DNA of 64,000 bases from Ephydatia muelleri (Eukaryota; Porifera; Demospongiae; Spongillida; Spongillidae). Each line of letters begins with the position of its first letter. Position 1 is the stretch's first letter. Positions 23,857-35,214 of this stretch are shown here, piece by piece. A program made the translations under genes and the position numbers. The stretch is from the NCBI GenBank assembly GCA_013339895.1, contig JABACO010000017.1, positions 4,529,570 through 4,593,569 of the forward strand, given 5' to 3'. The notes below the pieces were generated by a model. It saw only the letters and a program-made list of their open reading frames with translations, searched no databases and was not told the DNA's origin.

Positions 23857-25141
23857 ATGAGCGGCATTAGCAACGCTGCGTGTGAAGTTACTCTTACCGA
23901 AGATGATATTCCCGGAGCCAAACTTTCGAAGCCCTACAATAAGCATACCATATCTGCCTTACGGTGGTAGTTGTTATGTAGAGGCATCGAAGCTCCCACT
24001 TCTTGGAAAAAAGCAGCAAATCTTGGATAGGTTTGTGATACAAGTAAAAACTGATGATTAGTGCTTTAAAATACTTCTTCACTTGACTCTACTTAAGAGT
24101 TCTCCTTTCTGAGCAGGAGCCAGGAGAAGATTGTGGATGTTGATGGCTCGTATACTCACAGGAAGTATGAATGCTTAAAAGAAGCTGGAGAGCAGGTGCT
24201 GATGCCATCAAATCCACCCCCTCCTCTTACTGGCTGGAAGCAGGTCACTGATGCTAACTTTAAGGACATAGCTCGTTCTATACCACAAGTTACATCTGGT
24301 ATAAATACTACAATTTATGCTTTACATTTTATATTGTTTAAATAAGTACATGTATGAATGTAGGTCTTGTGTATACATACTTGGCTGGACACGTTGGGCA
24401 CTTTGGGGAAGAAGGGGCTTTTAGAGCACTGGAGCGTGGATATGCACACTGGGCTTCTGGACGGCTACAGGAGTTGCAAGTGAATGCCAATCAATTTTTC
24501 TGTCATGTCAAATGTACCACATCACCATCGATGAAAGGTGGCATATACAAAGTTTATATGCTCCTTGGAAAAGATGGAGATGTTGCTACTATTTGTTCAG
24601 CAAAATGTGATTGTGCTGCTGGGTAAGCCTTCTTTGCATTGTTTCAACTTTGCTATGTAAATGATTGCTTGATCATTGATATGTGTAGGATGTCAGCAAG
24701 CTGTACTCATGTATCAGCACTCCTTCATGCGCTAGCAGCTCTAAGCTCTACATCATTCCAGCTTCAACCCAACCTTCCCTCAACCAGTTTAACTGAAACA
24801 GAAGCAACAGAAACAGAACTAACCCCTGTAACATCATTGCCATGTCAATGGAAAGCTCCAAGGCCAAGAAGGATAGTACATTGCAGATAGCATCGACTTC
24901 CTTTGAGCAGCATGAGTATAGAAAGCCAGTGAAGAGAGGGATTGGGGAAAGATCTTGGTGTGACTTTGTAATTTACACCAAAAGAGGCATTCATGTACAA
25001 AGAATATGGTTTGATGAGGCATTCTGGAATCTAGAACTTTTGCCCAAATTGACTTCATTCTATGATAACTGTGTTGTGCCTGAAATAGTTAGCCCTCTGC
25101 ATACTTTAGGACACCCTATGAGAAACCTGTCAATGCAATGA
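23857..25141 (+). pseudogene. Transposon SWIM zinc-finger protein
   Basis: Four exons: 23857-24030, 24117-24298, 24364-24622 and 24689-25141, with GT..AG borders and matching phases. Exon 1 reads EDDIPGAKLSKPYNKHTI, the SAP-like start typical of YqaJ/SWIM transposon proteins. It then has TAG where LRWW-LLCRGI expects Trp, and one extra A in the A-run near 24010. Exons 3 and 4 supply the SWIM finger: CDCAAG, then SCTHVSALLHAL (C-x-C...C-x-H across the junction). Next comes SLPCQWKAPR, conserved in the family, with a frame change after it. The last frame runs through FEQHEYRKPVKRG to LTSFYDNCVVPEIVSPLHT. The protein probably binds DNA as the accessory factor of the element. Three lesions make it inactive. 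Confidence 0.72.
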
Positions 25142-25314
25142 TCATTAACCACTTGTCAATGGTTTTTATAGTGAAGCATTAAACTGTATGTTGAGCACAT
25201 TTGTTTAGCTATGAGGCAGAAAGTTGACTTGCTCAACATTCAATAAGCAAAACTGGAATACATTTTTTTCACCATGCTATTCATGTACATCTAGTAAACC
25301 AAACAAAGAGCCTG

Positions 25315-26110
25315 CTATGCATCACATTCACTACTTTCAGCATTATCAGAATCATCATCTAAGTCTGAAAGTTGTTTGAAGTAAGATTCAACATCACTGT
25401 CATCTGGCTCATCCGGGATAGGAATCAAAACTGGTTGGAAGTTGGTGAGAAAGACACATATAAAAACAATCTGGTTTGTAAGACGTGCCAAAGAAACAGG
25501 TATTGTGCTTTTTAGAATATGATACAATTTCATTCTACCAATCGCTCTCTCAATATGTATACGCAGCGAAGCTATTTTTCTACCAGTTTGTATCTCTTGT
25601 GGTGGTAATTGCTGTCTTCCCTCCATGAATGGCGGAATGTTTAGTTCAACGCCAATGCTACTAAGAAGTTCCTTGATAATGAAGCCTCTGTCAGCCATTA
25701 CTGAAATGCCCGCTTTTCCTCTCACAACTTCAAGAAACCCACTGAGTCGTGTTAACTTCACATCTGAGATAGATCCTACATAGACAGGAGAGATGAAGAA
25801 GATAGCACCATTTGGTGTACAGGCAACCAGAAATTTAACTGTATTATGGTGCTTCTACTGACTCCAAGTTGAAGACTGGAGGTGTATAGGTCTGATGGTG
25901 TTTCTATGACTGAACACCTCACTGCCATCAATGATTGCATACGTTGAGGGAAATTTTTCTCGAAATTCAATGGGTTGAGTTCCAAACACTTGATCAACAG
26001 AAGGAATCCAGTCTATTTCCTTAAGTTCCTTATACAAGAAGCAAATCCATGTGGTGATGCATCTTGAGATATGAGTTACTGAAACACAAAAACGAAATGC
26101 AAGATCTTTG
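25315..26110 (-). pseudogene. DDE_Tnp_4 transposase (catalytic half)
   Basis: Minus-strand reading from about 26110. A helix-turn-helix region is LAFRFCVSVTHISRCITTWI. Next come DWIPSVDQVF and the first catalytic segment STYAIIDGSEVF. An in-frame TAG follows at WSQ*KHHNTVKFL, where Tyr is expected. Then come PVYVGSISDVKLTRLSG and GISVMADRGF (second Asp region) and RIHIERAIGRMK (Glu). The acidic C-terminus at 25315-25400 is rich in D/S. These are the DDE_Tnp_4 motifs of IS5/Harbinger-like transposases that carry an N-terminal THAP domain. The frame is otherwise well kept. The N-terminal link to the THAP exon is mostly minisatellite. Confidence 0.75.
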
Positions 26111-26544
26111 TGCTTTAAGTTCAGCTTTTAAGTTTAAGTAGGACAAGAAACAACTGGTTTTTTCCATCAATTTTTCTGAGTTTACAACGTTTCCTTGCAC
26201 CATCTTTTGACCCCCAGAAGTTAAGATGGTTCACAGCAGAGCCAAGTAGCTCAAAAAAAGCTAAAAACAAACGAAAAGAGGAGAACCCAGTCTAAAATTG
26301 TACCAGCTTGTCGTCATGTTGTATCTGTTCAATACAGAATGGTAGCTTTGTCGAATCTGATAAGCGACCCTTTTTCTCCTCTTCTAGTACTTTTATACGT
26401 TTCAAAAGAGCTTCATTCATCAAGCGGCCTGCAGTCTACTTGGTCCAGGTAGCTCCCATTCTTCAGCCTGCAGTCCACTTGGTCCAGGTAGCTCATAGAC
26501 AGTATAATTGGTATCAAGTTGCTCCCCAACCTGGGCTATCAGGA

Positions 26545-27127
26545 GTTGAGGGTAGAGTACTAGTAGATGTACTAGTAGATGGTAGAGGAGTACTAGTAGA
26601 TGGCAGAGGAGTACTAGTAGATGGTAGAGGAGTACTAGTAGATTGTAGAGGAGTACTAGTAGATTGTAGAGGAGTACTAGTTGATGGTAGAGATGGTAGA
26701 GGAGTACTAGTAGATGGTAGAGGAGTACTAGTGATGGTAGAGGAGTACTGTTAGATGGTAGAGATGGTAGAGGAGTACTAGTAGATGGTAGAGGAGTACT
26801 GTTAGATGGTAGAGATGGTAGAGGAGAGTACTAGTAGATGGTAGAGGAGTACTGTTAGATGGTAGAGATGGTAGAGGAGTACTAGTAGATGGTAGAGGAG
26901 TACTGTTAGATGGTAGAGATGGTAGAGGAGTACTAGTAGATGGTAGTAGAGGAGTACCAGGGATGGTAGAGGAGTGCTAGTAGATTTGTAGAGGAGTACC
27001 AGTAGATGGTAGAGATGGTAAAGGAGTACTAGTAGATGGTAGAGGCGTACTAGTGGATGGTAAAGGAGTACTAGTAGATGGTAGAGGCGTACTAGTGGAT
27101 GGTAGATAAGTACTAGTAGATGAAGTA
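26545..27127. repeat. Minisatellite GATGGTAGAGGAGTACTAGTA
   Basis: Tandem and higher-order copies of a roughly 21-bp unit, some with an inserted GATGGTAGA half-unit. On the minus strand it encodes a LPSTSTP-type repeat, so it probably expanded inside the Ser/Thr/Pro linker between the THAP and DDE parts of the transposase. Confidence 0.93.
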
Positions 27128-27189
27128 GTAGTAGAATGTCAGAAACAATTGCAAGCTGAACTACAAGTAGTTACACGCTCAGGTGTTAT

Positions 27190-27482
27190 GGTGAATAACC
27201 ATCGAGCTTCTCTGTTCTTAGCTCTTTGTGCCCTCGAATCTTGTTTGATACGCTTCCATAAAAACAGGCTTGGAGAATTACGGGGATCCTCATTTTGAGA
27301 ATGCCTAGAGCGTACTCGAGAGCTTGACCCGAGGTTCTCTTTCTGAAGGTGAAGAGCGTCTGTCGCATAATTGGATCCTTCGGAATTCTATGAAACGAGA
27401 CGTTTGGATCTGTTGCCTTGGTAATCCCACACACTGCACATCGATCTCCAGGCATTTCGCTGTCCGTAACTCTCCGTACCAC
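27190..27482 (-). pseudogene. THAP zinc-finger exon of the transposase
   Basis: ATG at 27482, 29 bases inside the right inverted repeat. The sequence GDRCAVCGI..NVSFHRIPKD gives the first C-x2-C pair and the FHRIPKD signature of THAP domains. The second half matches THAP only in another frame (RVRSRHSQNEDPRNSPSLF against the usual VCSxHF), so there is a frameshift near 27320. The third zinc-ligand Cys is replaced by Arg. THAP domains bind the terminal repeats of their transposon. Confidence 0.7.
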
Positions 27483-27727
27483 CTCTTACAAAGTTTTAGA
27501 AAAAGATTCTGCCGCCAGCTGTGACGTCACGAGTAATTAACGGGCTAATTAAATTCATAGCCCAACCGTCTTAAGAATTTGTCTGTGCTTGGTGTTTTCA
27601 GCCTAAAGTTACTATGGCGGATCTAGGAATTTGTGGTGTAGTGTGCTATGTGTGGAGGGAGGGGTGTGGTGTGTTTGCTGCGTGGTATTGTAATGCTTCT
27701 GGTATGACCAAGGGTTGTGTGGTACTC

Positions 27728-28020
27728 ACCATGGTTACCAATCTCCCCATGGTTACCATCTCCCCATGGTTACCATCTCCCCATGGTTACCAATCTCCCC
27801 ATGGTTACCAATCTCCCCATGGTTACCAATGTGCTCCCTCTCTATGGTTAACAATGTGCTCCCTCTCTATGGTTACCAATCTCCCCATGGTTACCAATCT
27901 CCCCATGGTTGCCATCTCCCCATGGTTAAATCTCCCCATGGTTACCAATGTGCTCCCTCTCTATGGTTACCAATCTCCCCATGGTTACCATCTCCCCATG
28001 GTTACCAATGTGCTCTTCTC
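27728..28020. repeat. Minisatellite CCCCATGGTTACCAATCT (A1)
   Basis: Tandem 17-19-bp units with an alternate GTGCTCCCTCTCTATGGTTACCAAT unit. The array ends in the CCCCAG acceptor of the first SREBP-like exon. An ATG-initiated frame at 27614 runs into it but shows no similarity to SREBP. Confidence 0.95.
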
Positions 28021-28433
28021 CCCAGGGTCACTTGCTGAAGGCACGTGACAGTATTGAGATGGTTCTGGCAGATATAGGACGTAACTCCTACTTGAGCCTG
28101 TGTGTGGAGATGTGCTGGAGCATCCTGCAACATGTTCTCTTCCAGGTGAGGAGGGAGGGAGGAGTGGGAGATTCTCAGAAGGGAGGGAGGGAGGGGGAGG
28201 GAGGAGTGGGAGAAGGGAGGAAGAAAAGAAGTGTGTTGTTAGCTTTGTGATGTGCACAGAACGCCCTGGGTATATTGCCCCTCTTCCCCAGACCATGATT
28301 GGACAGTGGGCTGTAGCACTACCTTGTAAAGAAGCCTCAGCAGACTGAGGTGGGCTCTAAAAAGGAAAGATTTGGTGATACTGCTGCTGACATAGAAGAG
28401 ACGTACCACTTCTTTCATAAAGTGAACATGGCA

Positions 28434-28437
<4 letters not shown>

Positions 28438-28487
<50 letters not shown>

Positions 28488-28625
28488 GTGTATGGTCTGG
28501 GGACTAGGCTATGGTTAAAAGTGGTATGGGGACTAGGCTATGGTTACAAGTGGTGTGGGGAAGGCTATGGTGACAAGTGGTGTGGGGACTAGGCTATGGT
28601 TACAAGTGATGTGGGGACTAGGCTA
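28438..28625. repeat. (GT)n plus GGGGACTAGGCTATGGTTAC repeat (A1)
   Basis: A GT array directly at the splice donor of the second SREBP-like exon, followed by a few copies of a roughly 28-bp unit. Copy A2 has longer versions of both. Confidence 0.93.
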
Positions 28626-29027
28626 TATTGTGTTTTTCACTCTCCAGTGAGTGGAGGGAGTGCCCTCAAAGGCATTGGCTTCTATGTTGGAACTAATGCC
28701 ATGAACTTTGCTAATTTGGATGCCCCATTTGGCCTGCTCCAGTGTCTGGGCACCTGGCAGAGATGTACCTCACCCAGGCCCTACAGTGCCACTTCTCTGC
28801 ACCTCACTGGTCCCGCCCACTGATGGTCAGTGTTCATGGTAACCATGGTTACCACACCTCTGGTTACTTCCCTCCTCCCCACTAGTGGTATTACTTCCAC
28901 TACTCGCGTGGGGGTGGCCTGGCCTTGCCCCACAAGTGGATGGTCACTCCTCAAGGGAGCAGGTTCCTTATGGGCACTTCCTGGGCACTAGAGGTACCAG
29001 TGCACCTCGCCTTTATCATGGAGTAGC

Positions 29028-29350
29028 TGGTTAGTCTAATATGTTAGTCTTATATGTTAGTCTAATATGTTTGTCTAATCTGTTAGTCTAATATGTTAGT
29101 CCAATATGTTAGTCTAATCTGTTAGTCTTATATGCTGTTACATGTAGTTTAATATGTTAGTCTAATCTGTTAGCTAATCTGTTTATTTTAATATGTTAGT
29201 CTAATCTGTTATTCAAATCTGTTACATGTAGTTTAATGTTAGTCTAATCTGTTAGTCTAATCTGTTAGTCTAATCTGTTAGTCTAATCTGCTAGTTAGTC
29301 AGATTAGTGTAATATGTTGCATGTAGTTAATCTTATATGTTAGTCTAATC
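29028..29350. repeat. TTAGTCTAATCTG minisatellite (A1)
   Basis: Tandem 13-bp units (TTAGTCTAATCTG/ATATG) mixed with TTACATGTAG variants, in the intron after the fourth SREBP-like exon. The array is longer than in A2. Confidence 0.95.
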
Positions 29351-29766
29351 TGTTACATGTAGTCACATGTTCATAGCTAACAACTAGTTGGGACTTGTGT
29401 ATGTAAGCTTAAGACATTAGCTGTAAAGCTCTTCTCTCAAATTTAATTCATTGTTTTAGGATACATCATTGCCAATGTTGTATGCACTTTACCACACATG
29501 GCTGTAATCATTGGTTGATTGGCCCACTTTGTCTCCTCCCCAGCCCTACCAATGTGCTCCATAACCGGGGCCTACTCCAGGCAGCTGCTCTATGAGGGCT
29601 TCACTCTCCTGCTGCTCCATGAGAACTCTTCCCTCCAAGGGGCGGAGCTGGGGGAGGCGGCCCTCACCACTCTGCAGCAGGTCCACCATCTAGCAGAGGA
29701 GGCACAGGCCATGTTGTGTGCCAACATCAGGTCCGTCGGCACTGTGCTGGACACAAGCGACTCAGG

Positions 29767-30160
29767 TGTGTGTGGGGAGAGGTGTGTTATGGAGGGGTGT
29801 GTGGGGAGAAGTGGTGTTATAGAGGGGGTGTGGGGGAGAGAGGTGTCTTATTGGGTGTGGTGGGGGGAGAGGTGTGTTATGGAGGGGTGTGGGGGGAGAG
29901 GTGTGTTATGGAGGGGGTGTGGGGAAGAGGTGTGTTATGGAGGGGTGTGGGGGGAGAGGTGTGTTATGGAGGGGGTGTGGGGAAGAGGTGTGTTATGGAG
30001 GGGTGTAGGGGGAGAGGTGTGTTATGGAGGGGTGTGGGGGAGAGGTGTGTTATGGAGGGGTGTGGGGGAGAGGTGTGTTATGGAGGGGGGTGTGGGGGGA
30101 GAGGTGTGTTATGGAGGGGTGTGAGGGGAGAGGTGTGTTACGGGTGTGGTGGGGAAGAGG
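29767..30160. repeat. GTGTGTTATGGAGGGGTGTGGGGGGAGAG minisatellite (A1)
   Basis: G-rich tandem units of 27-29 bp start at the splice donor of the fifth SREBP-like exon. Glycine-rich frames through it are artefacts. The strand asymmetry (G-runs) gives G-quadruplex potential. Confidence 0.95.
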
Positions 30161-30304
30161 GGTGTAACTGCTTGATTGCTCATGTGCAGGCTTTGACGTC
30201 ATTGAATGGTGGGCTTCTATTGGACTGGTGGCGTGCTATTGTTACATGGGAACGGACAGTTTGGCCCAAGAACACTATGCCAGCATTGATGGCATCTCTG
30301 GTGA

Positions 30305-30305
<1 letters not shown>

Positions 30306-30336
<31 letters not shown>

Positions 30337-30366
30337 GCGTGTGAGTGTGTGTGTGTGTGTGTTGTG
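30306..30366. repeat. (GT)n microsatellite (A1)
   Basis: Starts directly at the splice donor after the exon reading IDGISGDR. Confidence 0.95.
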
Positions 30367-30597
30367 TGTGAAAAATATATGTTAAGTACAGATGAAGGTT
30401 CATTGTCAGCATAGCATGTCCATTAACAGTATGGGAGAGGAGACCTTCATTTTTGCCCACCCCCTGCATGGCAAACTTGGGGGTAAATCCCTGTCATTGC
30501 CAATGCACTCTGCAGTACAGTTGAACCACTTCCATTGCTGTAGGTAGCATGGTACATGTAATGTATCAGCGGTACATTGAGTTAGATGTGCTTTACA

Positions 30598-31065
30598 TCT
30601 GTGGTCCATCTCTCCCCTACATCTATGGTCCATCTCTCCCCTACATCTATGGTCCATCTCTCCCCTACATCTATGGTCCACATCTATGGTCCACCTCTCC
30701 CCTACATCTATGGTCCATCTCTCCCCTCCATCTATGGTCCACCTCTCCCCTACATCTGTGGTCCATCTCTCCCCTACATCTATGGTCCATCTCCCCCCTA
30801 CATCTATGGTCCATCTTCCCTTCATCTATGGTCCATCTCTCCCCTACATCTATGGTCCATCTCCCCCCTACATCTATGGTCCACCTCTCCCCCCTGCATC
30901 TATGGTCCACCTCTCCCCCCTACATCTATGGTCCATCTATCCCCTCCATCTAAGGTCCATCTCTCCCCTACATCTATGGTCCACCTCTCCCCCCTACATC
31001 TATGGTCCACCTCTCCCCTCCATCTATGGCCCACCTCTCCCCTACATCTATGGTCCACCTCTCCC
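30598..31065. repeat. CATCTATGGTCCACCTCTCC minisatellite (A1)
   Basis: About twenty tandem copies of a 23-25-bp unit end at the CCCCAG acceptor of the seventh SREBP-like exon. Several long YGPSLPYI-type frames on both strands are artefacts. Confidence 0.95.
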
Positions 31066-32340
31066 CAGCTCCCCTGTGCGCACAGCCCTGTACCAGTCCT
31101 TCATGGCCGCCAGGCTCCACCACCCCACCTCCAAAGACGTGCAGCCACCAGTGGAGCACCTCCTCTAGCTCTGCACCCTCACGAGCGACATCTTGAAGAC
31201 GTGTGTCAGAGAGGCACTGCAAGAGAACTCCAACACTGGAGAAGGAGGGCTTCATCAGGTGAGGACTGGGGCTGAGGGTGTGGTAAGGACTGGGGCTGAG
31301 AGTGTGGGTATGGACTGGGGCAGAGGTGTGGGTAAGGACTGGGGCTTAGGGTGAGGGCATGGACTGGGGCTGAGGTGTGGGTAAGGACTAGGGCTAAGGG
31401 TAACGTGAGAGATTTATCATGGTGGGGGTACATGTAGTGATGGGGAGGAGTTTGGGTAGTGTTTATGATGGTGGATAGGAGGATTTGTATTGAGGGAGGA
31501 AGAAAGAATTGCTGTATGCTAAGCCCTTTGGTGTCACCTTGCAGCTTGGACTTCTGTTGGCCTGTGAGTGGCTCCTACAGCTGCACTCTTCCATTTGGGA
31601 GGAACACTCCCATGAGGAGGGTGTGAGGAGGAGTGTGGTGCAGGGCTTTGCACAGGATGTGGACACCATGGCACATCTGATCAAGCTGCTACCTGAGGCC
31701 ATACCAAAGGTAGGGTGTGTGGTTAGCTTGAAGTTGGAGTGAGCTCTTAGTTTGTTGTTAGTGAATTGGAACCTTGAGATGTGTGGTGAGGTCACACATG
31801 AGTCCCTACCTCCTCCCCTCCCCCTCCTTCTAGCTGCATCTCTACAAAGGGTTCCAGAGCTCAATCTCAGGGGCCAACCCTCTTCACACACAGCTCCTCC
31901 TAAGCAGTATGGGACGTTCAGCTTCTCTGAGGAGGAGACGCCATCAAGCCAAGGTAAGATTATGGCTCTTGTCTGTCTGCGGTTGAATCGTGTGTAGCAT
32001 ATGCAGTGAAGGTTCTTAGTTGGGCTTTAATTAAAGTGATTGCTCCTCCCACTCCCCTCCAACTACAGGAGGCAGGCAATGGCAGTGGCAGTTTGGTTAC
32101 CTTCCCCGAGCAATTCAAGCCATGAAGATGTTTGCATACAAGCACCTACCACGGTCCCTGGAAGTTCCCGGGGGAACTACTGGAGGGGTGCATGCCATGA
32201 CACTGGCCAAGTCATCAGTCAGACCGTAAGCAGCAGCAAGGCGCAGGGCCCCACACAGACAGCAGTCTAGCTAGCAGACTATTTAACCCTTTGCATCTGA
32301 TATCTGTAGAATGGAATGGTTTCTGAACTTCCTTGCTGTA

Positions 32341-33879
32341 CCTCTCTCCTCTCTTACAAAGTGTTCAATATCATCTGATGTGTTATTATTAATATCTGTA
32401 CACCTACTTCTCGTGGTTCTCAATTGATATTCAAAAAAGTAGGGCTGGCTTGCGGCACTACATCCGACCTAGTCTGGGGACCGTATCTTTGTAATCAGCC
32501 AGCACTATAGCCATGGTGGTATTCCACCTGCACATTTAATATATAACTATGGCCATTTACTCAGAAGCTACAAATGTACATGCCAGTGTAAAGTGAGATG
32601 CCTGATTTGTGTGTGGATTAATGTAGGTGTGCAGATATTAATAAAACACATCAGATGATATTGAATACTTTGCAAGAGAGGAGAGAGGTACAGCAAGGGA
32701 AGTTAAGAAACCATTTCATGTATACATGTAAAGTAAGATATTCTAGCAACTATGTGTATAAATATCCAATTGATATTGTAGGTCTTTTGTATTTAGATTC
32801 ATCATTGCATGATTTCCACAATCCCTTGCTTGCTAACTTTTTACTGAGTCATCCTTACATTTACACCTAAATGTGTTTACTCATCATTTATTGCATCCAA
32901 AACAACTGTAATAAATAACATACACATAATCTTCACAAGTCGTATGAGAGTTCTATGGAGTAGTGGTTTCAAATCTACCAGCCAAATTGTTCTCTGATGG
33001 CATTAAAAACAACCAGCAGAACATGTGGAATAATATTCTTGATACCAGGATGGTCAGATGCTTGGATGAGCAGTATAAGCCTGGAATTACTGCCAATCCC
33101 AATGACCGTCTAAATTGCCATCTTGTTGAGAACAACATGGGGAAAAAAACATACAGCAACTCCACCCAGAGAAATGAAAACCCACTTCATATACAAATTA
33201 AAATTCACATTTTCTGAAATATATGAATGAAGAGCAGATACACATATACTACAGTACTAAAGAATAAAATGTCACTACTGTTGGTGATTTCAGGTTCATT
33301 GAGAAAAAGTATGTGCTTAATAGGTACCCATTGGGAAAAGCAGCAACTTTCTCCGTTGTTTCTGTCCTGAGAAGAAGTGGTATCTATGATGATTGTGTAT
33401 TGTACTTCTGTACTTGTTAGTTTTACTTTTTAATAATTACTGCAACAGTTCTTACAATACATCACCCCTGAAAACACCGTCAGTACCACAATATCATGAG
33501 ATGACATGCCTTTAGTGAGGAAGAAACAAGTGAATCAATATGTGTACCAAATGAATGATATGTCATCAGTATCACGATAAGACAGGTACACATTCATGCA
33601 GAGTATTAATAAACTATTCTGTATAAGTGATGAGTAATGTTTGATGGGCAGTGAATTTATCACCCCATGCTACAGAAATAATGTTACCATGTTCATCAGG
33701 TTCCATGTTAATAAATGGGAGAAAATTGAGGGGTTCAATTAGACAGAAATAGCTTACCGTTGTTGACAAGGGGGAGTGCTGGTGGTGGTGGACCTGTGAG
33801 AACAAAATACCATGACAACAACACCCATTACAGAAAGGTTCTAATTGTAACTGTGGCATGAATCAATCTAAATCAAGCA
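32341..33879. other. Interval between SREBP-like and ZU5 pseudogenes (A1)
   Basis: Open stretches occur on the minus strand (about 32953-33220 and 33300-33400), also kept in A2 and A'. They may be the 3' region of the ZU5 gene, but I recognise no domain. Confidence 0.4.
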
Positions 33880-34719
33880 AACTAATGTTGTGCAGAATCT
33901 TTCTGCTTTGGCACTTTGCAAAACGTTCACAGTGCAGTTATTAGGCCTGGCATCTGGAGAAGTCTTCCTGACATGTAGCTGAAATCTTGGTACTGGTAAG
34001 CCATTATCAAATTCAACCACTTCATCTTTGTCCAGCTATGTAAACGAAGGATACCAGTAAGGGGCATTGTAAGCTACTAAGAAATGTAAAACTTACCTCA
34101 AGCAAAATGCGTGTAACATTCCATCCATTTGTATTGTCGAATGCGGCTGGGCCCTATATGCTTCAGAAACAATCTAATACAAGTAAACAAAAACTGACAG
34201 TAATCACACAACAGCATCACTGTAGCCTACCTGAAGAGCAAGTGAGAGCTTCTTGATTACCACTATATGAACTTCATGGGAGCCATCGGGCTCAATGTTG
34301 GTATAGTAAATACAACCACAATATGTAGATCCATACAACATATCAGATACAATGGCAAAAAGGGAAAAGCTGTGAAGTGTTATACTTCCGTGTGCAGAAG
34401 AGAAATGACCTCCAGGCAAGAACTCAAATTTAGTTGCTTCTTCTTTTGCAACAACAAAAGAAAGTTTATCTTCTTCCCCTGGCTTCAAACCAGCACAATG
34501 CTGTATGTGGATTGTAACTGGCTTCTTTAATCGCTATACATTTGGAGATGTAATGATGTGGTAGACACTACTCACAAGTGTTGTGTCCTCTGGTAGTGAC
34601 ACATTTGTGCCCAAAGATGAATGTGCACTCTTCAACACCACTAGGAACTTCCAGTATAATTCCATTGCGTTTCCAATCATATGAGCTGCTTTCTCCAGAG
34701 AGAATTTTGATTTCCTGAT
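33880..34719 (-). pseudogene. ZU5-like domain gene, copy A1 (broken)
   Basis: Minus-strand exon from 34719 reads DQEIKILSGESSSYDWKRNG and ILEVPSG, then departs from the intact copy at 42846. About 25 bases are missing after the VPSG codons, the frame is changed, and SPNV*RLKKP has TAG where the A' copy has Lys. After it, KPGEEDKLSFVVAKEEATKF, EFLPGGHFSSAHGSITLHSF and the following exons match A'. The same deletion and stop occur in A2. ZU5 domains occur in ankyrins, UNC5 and PIDD and in many sponge proteins. Confidence 0.7.
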
Positions 34720-34937
34720 CTGCAAGGGCTATACACATAACCTGGCTTGTCATGTTCATCAGCAGAAAAACATACCAATTGTACTAAATAGGTATAATGC
34801 ATACATCATCAATTTCCAGACTGTTGCTCTGTTTAATGATTTTTTAAGGGAGGTAATTTAGTGTATTGAAAAAAACAGGGCAACAGTTTTACTATGATAT
34901 AAGGAGAAATCCAAAAAAAGGGTCATATTTAAAATAT

Positions 34938-35178
34938 AAATAGAAATACAGCCTATGACAAAACTAATTAACCAAATTGAATATGATAGTAATGAGGAGC
35001 GAAGCACGGAAGCTTTTGAAGAAATATTGTATTTGCTTTATGAAGCCTCGTGGTTTCACGTGCATAGCAGCTTTGCAATAAATATATATAGCTGTCAGTA
35101 CAACAAACATAGTAATAATTAAAATATTATCCTATACAATTTGGTTAATTAGTTTTGTCATAGGCTGCATTTCTATTT
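34938..35178. mobile_element. MITE with about 40-bp inverted repeats (A1)
   Basis: The left arm from 34938 (AAATAGAAATACAGCCTATG..) and right arm to 35178 (..CATAGGCTGCATTTCTATTT) are nearly perfect inverted repeats. The inner arms read ACAAAACTAATTAACCAAAT. The core is about 155 bp and non-coding. CAG..CTG ends hint at hAT. The same insertion is present in A2 but not in A'. Confidence 0.85.
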
Positions 35179-35214
35179 CTATTTTACTTAGAAGTCTTTT
35201 GATTTACTGCACTA

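Larger units (their letters stand above)
23637..27562 (+). mobile_element. Two-gene DNA transposon (ISL2EU-like), complete ends, degraded genes
   Basis: Terminal inverted repeats of about 50 bp lie at 23637-23688 and 27511-27562. Both contain GAATTTAATTAG, GTTAATTAC and GTGACGTCAC followed by GCTGGCGGC. Inside are two convergent genes: a SWIM zinc-finger protein on plus and a THAP plus DDE_Tnp_4 transposase on minus. This pairing is the architecture known for ISL2EU elements (relatives of IS5/PIF-Harbinger), where the second protein often also has a YqaJ nuclease domain. No YqaJ domain is visible here. Both genes carry inactivating changes, so the copy is not autonomous. The target-site duplication is unclear. 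Confidence 0.75.
28026..32340 (+). pseudogene. SREBP C-terminal regulatory domain gene, copy 1 (5'-truncated)
   Basis: Ten exons follow the order of the SREBP C-terminal (SCAP-binding) domain: 28026-28145, 28292-28434, 28648-28825, 28886-28993, 29544-29765, 30190-30307, 31069-31258, 31545-31709, 31834-31953, and from 32069. Telling matches to human SREBP1 are EMCWSILQHVL (SLLWNLIRHLL), IEWWASIGLVACY (AKWWASLTAVVIH), RTALYQSFMAARL (RAALHSFKAARAL), CEWLLQLHSSIWE (CDLLLVVRTSLW) and GANPLHTQLLLSS (GASPTRTHQLL). The bHLH-zip and the two membrane segments are absent; the ISL2EU-like element lies upstream. Exon 2 has an 8-bp deletion relative to copy 2, and the last exon is also rearranged. An in-frame TAG after VEHLL and a missing base before AEMYLTQAL are shared with copy 2. 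SREBP activates sterol and lipid synthesis genes. Confidence 0.78.

Noticed and set aside
27614-28048. ATG-initiated ORF ahead of the first SREBP-like exon (and its A2 equivalent at 54301)
   Set aside because: Mostly CCATGGTTACC repeat. The short unique start has no similarity to the SREBP membrane region, and the start codon context differs little by chance between copies.
30586-31275. YGPSLPYI-rich protein of 229 residues
   Set aside because: It follows the 24-bp minisatellite. The SREBP-like exon at 31069-31258 is read in a different frame.
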